From: Clostridiales bacterium
GTDB lineage: Bacteria; Bacillota; Clostridia; Oscillospirales; Oscillospiraceae
NCBI GenBank assembly: GCA_004555705.1
Contig: SFHI01000007.1
Coordinates: 14,102-78,101, forward strand
Reading direction: 5' to 3'
Length of the DNA: 64,000 nt
Position numbers and translations under genes: made by a program. The first letter of the stretch is position 1. Each line of letters starts with the position of its first letter. Shown piece after piece: positions 43,128-51,275 of this stretch. The notes under the pieces are model-generated. The model had not been told where the DNA came from. It ran no database searches and saw only the letters and a program-made list of their open reading frames with translations.

Positions 43128-44998
43128 TGGACTCGCTCCTTCGCGGCCCGCAGCACATTGGGCAGGGCCAGCACGTTGCGGACATCCATATCCTTATAAT
43201 CCGTGTACTTCCCGGTGTAGGTTTCCTCGGTGCGGCTGAGCTGGTCCAGCTCGTCCCAGCTGCACAGGCAGGCGTGCATCCGGTGGGGCAGGTCCTTGGC
43301 GATGCGCAGGCGCGAGCTGCCGTTTGCCGCTACCTCTGCCCGGTAGCGCTCCCCACGGGCCCGGAGAACATCCTCGGGCATGGACACGAAGCCCATGGAG
43401 TAGTGGAACGCGCACCAGCGCAGGTGCTCCGTGATGCCCAGGTTTTCCAGCAGGGCGGGGCTCTTGTCTTTCCAGCTCTCGGAGTTCAGGTCCTCCTCCC
43501 GGGTGCCGGTGATCCGGAGGAAGGCCCGGATAAAGTCCGCGGAGGCGCGGCTGGATTCCCGGCTGAAATAGTCGCAGCCGGCCCAGGCCTCCTCGGGGGT
43601 GACGGATTTGTCGTTGACGTAGCTGTAGTTCAGCATCATGGCCATGCGGTCATAGGCGTTGGAGCCGATGACATCGGCACTGTAAACCGTGCGGTAGCGC
43701 AGAGGCTCGCCGGGATGCTCGCTCCAGGAGATGGACCTGGCGGAACACTGGCACACTGCGGCGTCGCAGCCCAGCTGGACCAGGAACGCGCTGACCTCGG
43801 AGGCAATTTCACTGTCCCGGGCCTGGCTGCCGGTGCAGACCACCACATAGCGAAGGGTGGAGGCATGGCTGCGCAGGTAGTTGTAGAAGGTCCGGCTCTT
43901 GGCGTCGGCGGCGTGGAACTGAATGTCGTAATTCTCCACCAGTCCGGGATTGCTGCTGCAGAAGTAGCCGTTCTCGCTTTCGGAGGCGGGGGAAAACACC
44001 GCTGCCCGGAAATGGCTCCCCACAAACTGGGCGTTGCGGGTCAGGTAGCGCAGGACGCTGCGTCCGGTTTTGCCGAAGCCCACGATGATGGCGTCAAAAT
44101 CGCCCTGGGCGCTGCCGTCGTCGCGGAAGGCCATTTTGTCACAGGGGGGCATGGACTGCATCAGCAGCCGGGCGGACAGGGATACATTGGTGAAATTCTT
44201 CACGTCTCCGTAGCCGTAACGGTCGGGGGTCCGGGTGAAGCCGCTGTCCACGCTCTCGTCGGAGCTGCGCATGACGAGCTTTACATGGGCGGTATCCACG
44301 CCGGCTGCCTCCAGGGCGGCCAGCAGGGCATGGGCATAGAGCCGGTTCCGGTTTTCGTCCGCGTCCAGGGCATAGAGGGTCAGATCGGGGGAACCCTTCT
44401 CGCTGCCCAGGCTCTTCAGGAATTTGCGGTCGGGATTCAGCGCGGAGAGGTCCGAGCGGACAAGGCTCCCGGCGGCGTTGATGGCAGCCTCGCAGGAGGC
44501 GTCGGGCTTGCCGCCCACATAGATGACGTTGTGGACCCCGCTGGCCATAAGGCTGCGGCCAAATTCCACGGTGTAGTCGCTGATGCCGTAGATGATCACG
44601 GAGCTGCCGTAACGCTGAAGCCAGAACTTCAGCCGCTTCAGGGCAGCGGAGCCCAGTGCGGAGATGGCGGCGCTGGCAGCGGCGTAGAATGCCATCAGGT
44701 GAACGATCCAGAACGTCACCTGCCAGAAACGGCCGGCAAAGAGGGGGGCAGCGCTGACGGAGCCATATTCGTTGATGCCCGCGAACATCCGGCAGACGGC
44801 CAGCACCGTGCGCAAAACGCCCTGAACGGGGTCGGAGAGGGTACAGCTGAAGCCAATGCCATACAGGATCAGACCGCCAATGGCGGAGATCGCGCTGCAG
44901 GCTCCGATAAGTCCCCGGGTGAAGCGCGGCTTCGCGGCGAGATTCAGGATCATCGCGCAAAACAGCAGGATTGAAAGCAATACGATGGTAACAGTCAT
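43124..44998 (-). CDS. Membrane protein with TrkA-N-like regions and RyR-like domain (operon gene A)
   Basis: 624 residues from the ATG at 44998, chosen because GGAGGTG lies 7 bases upstream; the longer frame has no such site. About four N-terminal helices (1-130) without a visible pore filter precede two Rossmann-like segments, SVIIYGISDYTVEFGRSL and FDAIIVGFGKTGRSVLRYL. The C-terminus (TEHLRWCAFHYSMGF ... HACLCSWDELDQLS ... YKDMDVRNVL) resembles a RyR repeat, weaker than in gene B. It looks like a paralogous partner of gene B without its own filter, possibly a regulatory subunit. First gene of the operon. Confidence 0.82.
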   Translation of the reverse strand: MTVTIVLLSILLFCAMILNLAAKPRFTRGLIGACSAISAIGGLILYGIGFSCTLSDPVQGVLRTVLAVCRMFAGINEYGSVSAAPLFAGRFWQVTFWIVHLMAFYAAASAAISALGSAALKRLKFWLQRYGSSVIIYGISDYTVEFGRSLMASGVHNVIYVGGKPDASCEAAINAAGSLVRSDLSALNPDRKFLKSLGSEKGSPDLTLYALDADENRNRLYAHALLAALEAAGVDTAHVKLVMRSSDESVDSGFTRTPDRYGYGDVKNFTNVSLSARLLMQSMPPCDKMAFRDDGSAQGDFDAIIVGFGKTGRSVLRYLTRNAQFVGSHFRAAVFSPASESENGYFCSSNPGLVENYDIQFHAADAKSRTFYNYLRSHASTLRYVVVCTGSQARDSEIASEVSAFLVQLGCDAAVCQCSARSISWSEHPGEPLRYRTVYSADVIGSNAYDRMAMMLNYSYVNDKSVTPEEAWAGCDYFSRESSRASADFIRAFLRITGTREEDLNSESWKDKSPALLENLGITEHLRWCAFHYSMGFVSMPEDVLRARGERYRAEVAANGSSRLRIAKDLPHRMHACLCSWDELDQLSRTEETYTGKYTDYKDMDVRNVLALPNVLRAAKERVQ

Positions 44999-45118
44999 TG
45001 GCAACACCTCCCATTTTCCGATATTATACCACTTCTTTTTTTCTTTGAAAAGTAGAAAAACGGTTTTTGTGGAGAATTCTGTCAGATGCCCGCCGGGACT
45101 GTGCAGAGTGGGGCAGAC

Positions 45119-45337
45119 AAATTGTTGTTTGCCGCTGCGCGTCAATACTTCCTGTCATTGCGAGCCAGTGCGCACACTGGCGTGGCAATCCCCCGGATAT
45201 TCCGGGATGTACGAAAAACGGACAAACGCTCTAACAAACCGTCCTGAAAAGTTGGGGGATTGCCACGACCAGTCTGCGGACTGGTCTCGCAATGACAGTC
45301 CTTTTTTAGTGCGGTTTAGGACTGTAAACAACAATTT
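45119..45337. repeat. R15: full-length class A element upstream of the five-gene operon
   Basis: Perfect ends, 219 bp, common orientation. The middle reads CGGATATTCCGGGATG rather than GGTTAGAGG, as in R21. With R14 it brackets the five-gene operon. Bases 44999-45118 before it hold only the operon leader. Confidence 0.9.
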
Positions 45338-45422
45338 ACCTGGGCAGTACCGGTCGAGGGGCCCAAAGGATGTACGTTGACTGCCCAGGGTTCGTAACGC
45401 ATTGGCCGCCGGCCCTGCCGGC

Positions 45423-45434
45423 AAACAACAGTTT
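45423..45434. repeat. Isolated right end of the repeat family
   Basis: AAACAACAGTTT, one base from the family terminus, stands alone about 90 bases beyond R15, next to the terminator of the aldo/keto reductase gene. No matching left end or interior precedes it, apart from a short palindrome GCCGGCCCTGCCGGC. Confidence 0.5.
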
Positions 45435-45458
45435 TTCGCCCTTATGGCTGCGTGAAAA

Positions 45459-45490
45459 AGCCCGGTCCGGATATTCGTCCGGACCGGGAA
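45459..45490. terminator. Terminator after the Fe-S aldo/keto reductase gene
   Basis: Stem CCCGGTCCGGA/TCCGGACCGGG with a TATTCG loop; on the minus strand CTTTTTC follows. Confidence 0.82.
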
Positions 45491-45494
45491 GAGG

Positions 45495-46502
45495 TCATTT
45501 TCCGAATTTTTCGGCGGCGGAGCGCATCATTTCCCGGATGGGAAGATGGTAGGGGCAGCGGGTCTCGCAGGCGCCGCAGCCGATGCAGTCGGAGGCGGTT
45601 TTTTCCATGGCGTTGTACCGACCCCGGGCCCAGTCCGCCAGGCCGTAGCGGGAGAGGTAGCCCTCGAACAGGAACACGTTGGGAATGGAAATGCCCTGGG
45701 TGCAGGGGGCGCAGTAGTTGCACCGGCGGCAGAACTGGGTGCCAAGGGAATCCCGGATGGCCTGGCACCGGGCAAGCTCTTCGGGGCTTAAAGGCTCCGT
45801 CCGGGAGAAGGCGGCCAGGTTCTGGCGAAGCTCCTCGGGGCTGGCCATGCCGGGGATTGCCACGGTGACCCCGGGGTCCGCCGCCAGGAACCGCATGGCG
45901 ATTTCCGCGTCCTCAATGGCCCCGCCGGCCAGGGGCTTCATGGCGATGAAGCCCACGTTCTTTTCGGCGCATTGGCGCACCAGGTCCGCTCCCTGATTCT
46001 CCACGATGTTGTAGGGGAACATGACGGTCTCCACCCAGTCAAGCTCCAGAGCTTTGGCGAACACCTGGGCCGAGTGGGCGGTGAGGCCGATATGGCGGAT
46101 TTTGCCCGCCTCCCGGGCATCAAGCAGAGCCTCCAGGGCCCCGCCGGGAGCCATGACCTGCTCCAGTTGGGCAAGACTGGGATTGTGAAGCTGGTAGAGG
46201 TCAATGTAGTCCGTCCGAAGGTTTTTGAGACTGGTTTCGATGTCCGCCGCCATGGCCTCCGCCGTGCGGGCCATGCTCTTGGTGGCGAGGACAAAATGCT
46301 CCCGGATGCCCTCCAGGCCGTAGCCCAGGTATTCCTCGCTGACGGTATAGCCCCGGGCCGTGTCGATGTAGTTGACACCCGCTTCCTTTAATAGGTGCAT
46401 CAGCTCCCGGGTACCCTCCCGGTCGATGCGCTGGATGGGAATGCCGCCGAAGCCCATGCGGGACACGGTCAGGCCGGTTTTGCCTAAGGTTCTGTATTCC
46501 AT
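45495..46502 (-). CDS. Aldo/keto reductase with C-terminal 4Fe-4S clusters
   Basis: 335 residues: an N-terminal aldo/keto-reductase barrel (TLGKTGLTVSRMGFGGIP, DTARGYTVSEEYLG, LATKSMART, LYQLHNP) fused to a ferredoxin-like tail. The tail has CRRCNYCAPCTQG and CIGCGACETRCPYHLPI, room for two 4Fe-4S clusters. Such enzymes are widespread in anaerobes and of unknown substrate. It starts just 2 bases before the proC stop on the same strand, so it may be the last gene of the proBAC operon. Confidence 0.9.
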   Translation of the reverse strand: MEYRTLGKTGLTVSRMGFGGIPIQRIDREGTRELMHLLKEAGVNYIDTARGYTVSEEYLGYGLEGIREHFVLATKSMARTAEAMAADIETSLKNLRTDYIDLYQLHNPSLAQLEQVMAPGGALEALLDAREAGKIRHIGLTAHSAQVFAKALELDWVETVMFPYNIVENQGADLVRQCAEKNVGFIAMKPLAGGAIEDAEIAMRFLAADPGVTVAIPGMASPEELRQNLAAFSRTEPLSPEELARCQAIRDSLGTQFCRRCNYCAPCTQGISIPNVFLFEGYLSRYGLADWARGRYNAMEKTASDCIGCGACETRCPYHLPIREMMRSAAEKFGK

Positions 46503-46504
46503 AA

Positions 46505-47293
46505 TTACGATCTCCCCAATTCCTTGTTTTTTTCATAGGCCGCCGCTACGCAGTCCATGGCCGCGCCCCGGAAGCCGCGCTGCTCCAGCACCCGCAGCCC
46601 CGCGATGGTGCTGCCCCCGGGGGAGCAGACCGCGTCCTTCAGGGCGCCGGGATGGGTGTGGGAGCTTAAATACATTTCCGCCGCCCCCGCCAGGGTGGCC
46701 GCCGCGTAGTCCAGGGCCTTGGCTCTGGGCAGGCCGCAGGCCACGGCTCCGTCCGCCAGGGCCTCCAGCAGCACATAGGCATAGGCGGGGCCGCTGCCGG
46801 ACAGGGCGCTGGCAGCGTCCAGGAGGTTTTCGTCCAACGGGTCCAGAAGGCCGCACTTTTCCATATCCTCCACCCAGTCAGATAGCACCTCGTCAGGCAC
46901 CAGGGAGTTCCGACAGTAGGGAATGACGCCTTTGCCCACGGCGGTGGGAGTATTGGGCATGATGCGGATGACCGGGAGGGAGGTTCCCGCCAGCTCCTGA
47001 ATCCGCGCCATGGTCAGCCCAGCCGCCATGGTGATGAGCAGGGGCCTGCGCTTGGACAGGACGGGGACAAGGGGCTCCAGGACCCCAGCCATCATATGGG
47101 GCTTCACCGCGAGAAAAATCCGGTCGCATTCCCGGGCGATGGTCCCGGTGTCCGCGTAGGCAATTCCCAACTCTGAGGCCAGTGCCGCCCCTTTGCCGGA
47201 GCGGTCGGTGATATAGATGTCCCTGGTTTTGCGGCTCAGAGCCCGGGCGATGGCCCCTCCCATATTGCCGCAGCCGATAAAGCCGTACTTCAT
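46505..47293 (-). CDS. proC: Pyrroline-5-carboxylate reductase
   Basis: Last step of proline synthesis, reducing pyrroline-5-carboxylate with NAD(P)H. 262 residues: N-terminal nucleotide fold YGFIGCGNMGGAIARAL, AVKPHMM, the MPNTPTAVGKG loop, and a C-terminal signature with ALSGSGPAYAYVLLEAL and HPGALKDAVCSPGGSTIAG. It lies 9 bases after proA. Confidence 0.94.
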   Translation of the reverse strand: MKYGFIGCGNMGGAIARALSRKTRDIYITDRSGKGAALASELGIAYADTGTIARECDRIFLAVKPHMMAGVLEPLVPVLSKRRPLLITMAAGLTMARIQELAGTSLPVIRIMPNTPTAVGKGVIPYCRNSLVPDEVLSDWVEDMEKCGLLDPLDENLLDAASALSGSGPAYAYVLLEALADGAVACGLPRAKALDYAAATLAGAAEMYLSSHTHPGALKDAVCSPGGSTIAGLRVLEQRGFRGAAMDCVAAAYEKNKELGRS

Positions 47294-47302
47294 AGCTTCC
47301 TC

Positions 47303-48529
47303 CTAACGGATGTGTCCGCTTCCGTGGACGATGTACTTGTAGGTGGTCAGCTCCCGCAGGCCCATGGGGCCCCGGGCGTGGAGCTTCTGGGTGGAGATGC
47401 CCATTTCACAGCCCAGGCCGAACTCCCCGCCGTCGGTGAACCGGGTGGAGGCGTTGACGTACACCGCCGCGCTGTCCACATTCGCGGTAAAATACCGCTC
47501 CGCCTCGGGGCTCCGGGTGACGATGGCCTCACTGTGGCCTGTGGAGTGAGCGGAAATGTGGGCCACGGCTTCCTCCACATTTTCCACGCATTTGACGGCC
47601 AGAATATAGTCCAGGAATTCCGTGTCAAAATCCTTTTCTCCCGCCGGGGTTCCGGGGATGATGGCTTGGGCCTCTTCATCCAGTCTTAGCTCCACCTTTC
47701 CCCCGATGCGCCCCAGCAGCATGGGAAGAAACTCCGGGGCGATTGCCCGGTCCACCAGCAGCACCTCCTCGGCGTTGCACACGCTGGGTCGGCTGGTTTT
47801 GGCGTTCTCCACGATGGCCAGGGCCATGTCCAGGTCTGCCGTTTTCTCCACATACACATGGCAGATGCCCGTGCCCGTGGCGATGCAGGGAACGGTGGCG
47901 GTGCGCAGGCAGGCGTTGATGAGCCCCGCGCCGCCCCGGGGGATCAGCAGGTCAATGTAGCCGTTCGCGGTCATCAGGGCCTCGGCGCTGGCGCGGGAGG
48001 TGTCCTGCACCAGGTTCACGGCGGCTTCCGGGATGCCCTGCCGGGTCAGCCCCTCCCGCAGAGCCTCCACAATGGCGTTGGCGCTGCGGAAGGCCTCCTT
48101 GCCGCCCCGGAGGACGCAGACATTGCCGCTTTTCAGGGCCAGGGCGGCGGCGTCGCTGGTGACGTTGGGACGGCTTTCGTAGATGATGGCGATGACCCCC
48201 ATGGGGACGGCCACCTTGCGGATATTCAGGCCGTCGGGCCGGGTGTGCTCCTCCAGGATTTCCCCCACCGGGTCGGGCAGGGCGGCTACCTCCCGGATGC
48301 CCCGGGCCATGGCCGAAATCCGGTCGGGGGTCAGGCGGAGCCTGTCCAGCATCACCGGGGAGACGGAGCCCGCAGCGGCCTCCAGGTCCCGGGCGTTGGC
48401 GGCGAGGATGGCTTCCTCGTGCGCGGTGAGGGCCTCTGCCATGGCAATCAGGGCTTCGTTCTTCTCCTCACAGGTCAGATTGCAGACCCGGGCCTTGGCT
48501 GCCTTCGCGTTTTCCAGCATGGTTTTCAT
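47303..48529 (-). CDS. proA: Glutamate-5-semialdehyde dehydrogenase (gamma-glutamyl phosphate reductase)
   Basis: Second enzyme of proline synthesis. 408 residues from the ATG at 48529, which overlaps the proB stop by four bases (a longer frame upstream lies inside proB). Motifs: SGNVCVLRGGKEAFRSA, the catalytic-Cys region KTSRPSVCNAEEVLLVD, and FTDGGEFGLGCEMGIST near the C-terminus. Confidence 0.95.
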   Translation of the reverse strand: MKTMLENAKAAKARVCNLTCEEKNEALIAMAEALTAHEEAILAANARDLEAAAGSVSPVMLDRLRLTPDRISAMARGIREVAALPDPVGEILEEHTRPDGLNIRKVAVPMGVIAIIYESRPNVTSDAAALALKSGNVCVLRGGKEAFRSANAIVEALREGLTRQGIPEAAVNLVQDTSRASAEALMTANGYIDLLIPRGGAGLINACLRTATVPCIATGTGICHVYVEKTADLDMALAIVENAKTSRPSVCNAEEVLLVDRAIAPEFLPMLLGRIGGKVELRLDEEAQAIIPGTPAGEKDFDTEFLDYILAVKCVENVEEAVAHISAHSTGHSEAIVTRSPEAERYFTANVDSAAVYVNASTRFTDGGEFGLGCEMGISTQKLHARGPMGLRELTTYKYIVHGSGHIR

Positions 48530-49296
48530 AGGCGTTCCTCCGTAAACAGCGTGCCCACCGGGCGGCCCTCCAGAATGTCGTAGAGGTGGGCGGGGGTGTC
48601 CCCGTTGGCGATCACCATGTCGCAGCCGCATTCCATGCAAATCCGGGCGGCCTGGAGCTTGGTGACCATGCCGCCGGTTCCCTGGGCGGTGCCGTTGCCC
48701 CCTGCCCGGTCCATCAGCGCGTCGTCAATTCGGGTGACCCGGGAGATCAGCTTCGCGTCCGGGTCGGTGCGGGGATCGGCGGTGTACAGTCCGTCGATGT
48801 CCGAAAGCAGAATCAGCTTGTCCGCCTGGACGCTGCGGGCCACGATGGCGGCCAGGGTGTCATTGTCGCCGATGACGATTTCCTGGGTGGCCACGGTGTC
48901 GTTCTCGTTGAGGATGGGCAAAGCCCCCAGCTCCAGCAGGCGGCGGATGGTGTTGCTGAAGTTTTGATGCCGGGTTTCGTTGGAGATGTCCTCCCCGGTG
49001 ATCAGAAGCTGGGCCACCGTGTGGTGGTACTCGCTGAAGAGCTTGTCATAGATGTACATCAGCTCACACTGGCCTACGGCGGCGGCTGCCTGCTTGGTGG
49101 GGATGTCCTTTGGCCGCTCCCGCAGGCCCAGCTTGCCCACGCCCATGCCGATGGCCCCGGAGGACACCAGAATCACCTGGTGCCCGGCGTTTTTGATGTC
49201 GCTGAGGATTCTGCAAAGCTCCTCCACCCGGCGGATGTTCAGGTGCCCCGTGGGATGGGCCAGGGTGGAGGTGCCGATTTTCACAACAATGCGCAT
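48526..49296 (-). CDS. proB: Glutamate 5-kinase, short form without PUA domain
   Basis: First and feedback-controlled enzyme of proline synthesis. The 256 residues cover only the amino-acid kinase domain: VVKIGTSTL, LVSSGAIGMGVGKL, the LNENDTVATQEI substrate loop and GTGGMVTKLQAA. The C-terminal PUA domain of the E. coli type (about 367 residues) is absent, as in many Firmicutes. GGGAGGGATC precedes the ATG. First gene of proBAC. Confidence 0.94.
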   Translation of the reverse strand: MRIVVKIGTSTLAHPTGHLNIRRVEELCRILSDIKNAGHQVILVSSGAIGMGVGKLGLRERPKDIPTKQAAAAVGQCELMYIYDKLFSEYHHTVAQLLITGEDISNETRHQNFSNTIRRLLELGALPILNENDTVATQEIVIGDNDTLAAIVARSVQADKLILLSDIDGLYTADPRTDPDAKLISRVTRIDDALMDRAGGNGTAQGTGGMVTKLQAARICMECGCDMVIANGDTPAHLYDILEGRPVGTLFTEERL

Positions 49297-49403
49297 GGAG
49301 ATCCCTCCCAGGACGGAATTTTGTCTTATTATACCAGCTTCTGCCGGGGAAATAAAGAGGCAGGTTGGCTTTTTTCGCGGGGAGAGGGTTTTCTTGCGAG
49401 GAT

Positions 49404-49500
49404 AAATTGTTGTTTACAGCACTAAAAAAGAAACTGTCATTGCGAACCAGCGCGCACGCTGGTGTGGCAATCCCCCAACTTTTCAGGCTGCTACGGTAGA
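49404..49500. repeat. R16: left half of a class A element
   Basis: The left end and left palindrome half are present, then the copy breaks off after CTTTTCAGGCTGCTACGGTAG. The 97 bases match R22 (63904-64000) exactly. The right end is missing where the 3' side of the DUF126 gene begins. Confidence 0.88.
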
Positions 49501-49510
49501 TCGGTGTGAA

Positions 49511-49536
49511 AAGAGCGCCGCGTTGGCGGCGCTCTT
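49511..49536. terminator. Terminator after the aconitase-X operon
   Basis: Stem AAGAGCGCCGC/GCGGCGCTCTT with loop GTTG; on the minus strand it continues with TTTTC. Confidence 0.82.
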
Positions 49537-49543
49537 GGGGGGG

Positions 49544-49987
49544 TTATTCTACGGTGACTTTGCCGTCGGGTTCCACGGTGATGGTCATGCCGTCTTTGAC
49601 GTAGTCCAGAAATTCCTGGCCCAGGCTGTCTACCACGGGCATGGACACATCCTCCAGCCACACATCCGCGAGAACCGCGCCCGCCGCGGCCAGGGAGTCG
49701 ATGGGGTTGGAGAAGAGCATGCAGGCCGGCTGCCGGTGCATGGAGCAGGCGCAGTAGAGCACCAGTCCGCCGGTGGTGGAGCCGATGGTCATGGGCAGAC
49801 ACAGGGCCTTGCCCGCCATCTGCTTGCCGTAGAGGTCGGGGTTATTCTGGTCGCCGCAGGTGGCCTTCTTATCCCCGAACTGCAGCGCCTTCTGGAAGGA
49901 GGCCAGGGTGTTTAAGCCGCCGTGGGAAACCAGGGCTTCCGCCTTGCAGGTACCCGAGGCCACGACCCGTCCTGTAAATACCTTCAT
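49544..49987 (-). CDS. Aconitase X swivel-domain subunit (DUF126)
   Basis: 147 residues, small subunit of an AcnX-type dehydratase. Typical features are GRVVASGTCKAEALVS at the start, the Ser-containing GSTTGG loop, and a DVSMPVVDSLGQEFLDYV-like domain end. It follows the large subunit by one base and works with it. In other bacteria the two parts are fused; here they are separate genes. Confidence 0.87.
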   Translation of the reverse strand: MKVFTGRVVASGTCKAEALVSHGGLNTLASFQKALQFGDKKATCGDQNNPDLYGKQMAGKALCLPMTIGSTTGGLVLYCACSMHRQPACMLFSNPIDSLAAAGAVLADVWLEDVSMPVVDSLGQEFLDYVKDGMTITVEPDGKVTVE

Positions 49988-49988
49988 A

Positions 49989-51263
49989 TCACTTGCCTCC
50001 TTCCGTAATCTGACGAAGAATTTCGTCGTCGGTGTAGTACCGGGCGGTGGTGTAGGTGCGCAGCTTGTTGGAGGAGGTGATCACCGGCATCTTTCCCGCC
50101 AGGGGGTTATTCATGTACATCAGCGGGCAGATGCTGGAGGTGATGACGCCGGTGGCCTTCAGGCGAGGAGCGTAGGGGGTCTTTTCAAACTCCTTCAGCA
50201 CCGTGGGGGCGGCGGTGAACACCGTGGGGATCACCACTTTGGCGTTCCCGGCGGCTTTCAGGGCGGCTTCCACCTTGTCCGTCCAGTCCATCAGCTGCTG
50301 CAGGGACATATGGGGGCAGCCCATGAAGCACAGCTTGGGCCTCAAGTCCTTGCTCTTCCAGACGATGGGGTAGCTGTCGTAGACCCGCTGGAGCTCGGCG
50401 TCGTCAATCTCGTAGACCTTCGCGCCGGGGACGATCAGGCTTTCGCCCTGTTCCACGGCCTCGGGGGTCAGATTCGCCACATGGTACAGTCCCACCGCGC
50501 CGTTGGAGGCGGTGGCGGCGCCCATGTCCTTGAGGTAAGTACAGGCGGCGTCATTGAGCTCGGTTCCCAGCCACTTGTCCAGTCCCACGATGTAGGGAAC
50601 CTCCTCCATGACCTTCATGCCGATGGCGGAGCCCAGGAGCTGGGCTTCCGGCTTTTTGGTGGTGTTGATTTTGACTACCCAGGTGGCCTTCCGGCCCTCG
50701 TCGGTGAGCAGGCCGAAGTGGGGAACGTAGCCTACGATGCTGCCCATCAGGTCCATAATGCCGGAATTCCGGTTGCACCGGGCCCCCAGTACGGAGTTGG
50801 CGTAGACCACGGCGGAGGACTCGGCCCAGCTGAGCACGTCGCCCTTTTGGGGCTTGTTGCCCACCTGGTCTAAGTAGCAGGTGCAGGTAAAGGCATCGGC
50901 GTTCATCAGGCCCAGCTTTTGAAGCTGCCCCTCATAGAAGTCCTGCTTACTGTACATGAAGTTCTTGAATACGAAGTCCAGCAGGAAATTGCTGGGCACA
51001 TTTTTGTCCAGGGGCCGGGGGTCCACGGAGAAGGTCTGCTGGGAGACGGCTCCCGCCTCAATCAGCTGCTCCATCAGCTGGTACACCGGGCCCAGGGCCT
51101 TCAGGCCGAAGGAGGTGACCAGGTGGTTGTGGGCTCCCGTGACGGGGACCAGCTTGTCCGCGCCGAAGATGTCGCCGTAGCGCACCAGGGTCTGCATGAC
51201 CTTGGCCATGGTTTCGCCCTTGGCGCCGTCCAGAATCTGCTGCTGTTCCGGAGTTAAGTACAT
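49989..51263 (-). CDS. Aconitase X catalytic subunit (DUF521)
   Basis: 424 residues, large subunit of an AcnX dehydratase. Cysteines that may hold the iron centre are in FTCTCYLDQVGN, LGARCNRNSG and SSICPLMYMNNP, with KLCFMGCPHMSL as another conserved loop. Characterised AcnX enzymes act on cis-3-hydroxy-L-proline (bacteria) or mevalonate-5-phosphate (archaea). The nearby proBAC genes make the proline-related reaction attractive, but this is inference. Confidence 0.88.
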   Translation of the reverse strand: MYLTPEQQQILDGAKGETMAKVMQTLVRYGDIFGADKLVPVTGAHNHLVTSFGLKALGPVYQLMEQLIEAGAVSQQTFSVDPRPLDKNVPSNFLLDFVFKNFMYSKQDFYEGQLQKLGLMNADAFTCTCYLDQVGNKPQKGDVLSWAESSAVVYANSVLGARCNRNSGIMDLMGSIVGYVPHFGLLTDEGRKATWVVKINTTKKPEAQLLGSAIGMKVMEEVPYIVGLDKWLGTELNDAACTYLKDMGAATASNGAVGLYHVANLTPEAVEQGESLIVPGAKVYEIDDAELQRVYDSYPIVWKSKDLRPKLCFMGCPHMSLQQLMDWTDKVEAALKAAGNAKVVIPTVFTAAPTVLKEFEKTPYAPRLKATGVITSSICPLMYMNNPLAGKMPVITSSNKLRTYTTARYYTDDEILRQITEGGK

Positions 51264-51275
51264 TTGGATTCCTCC

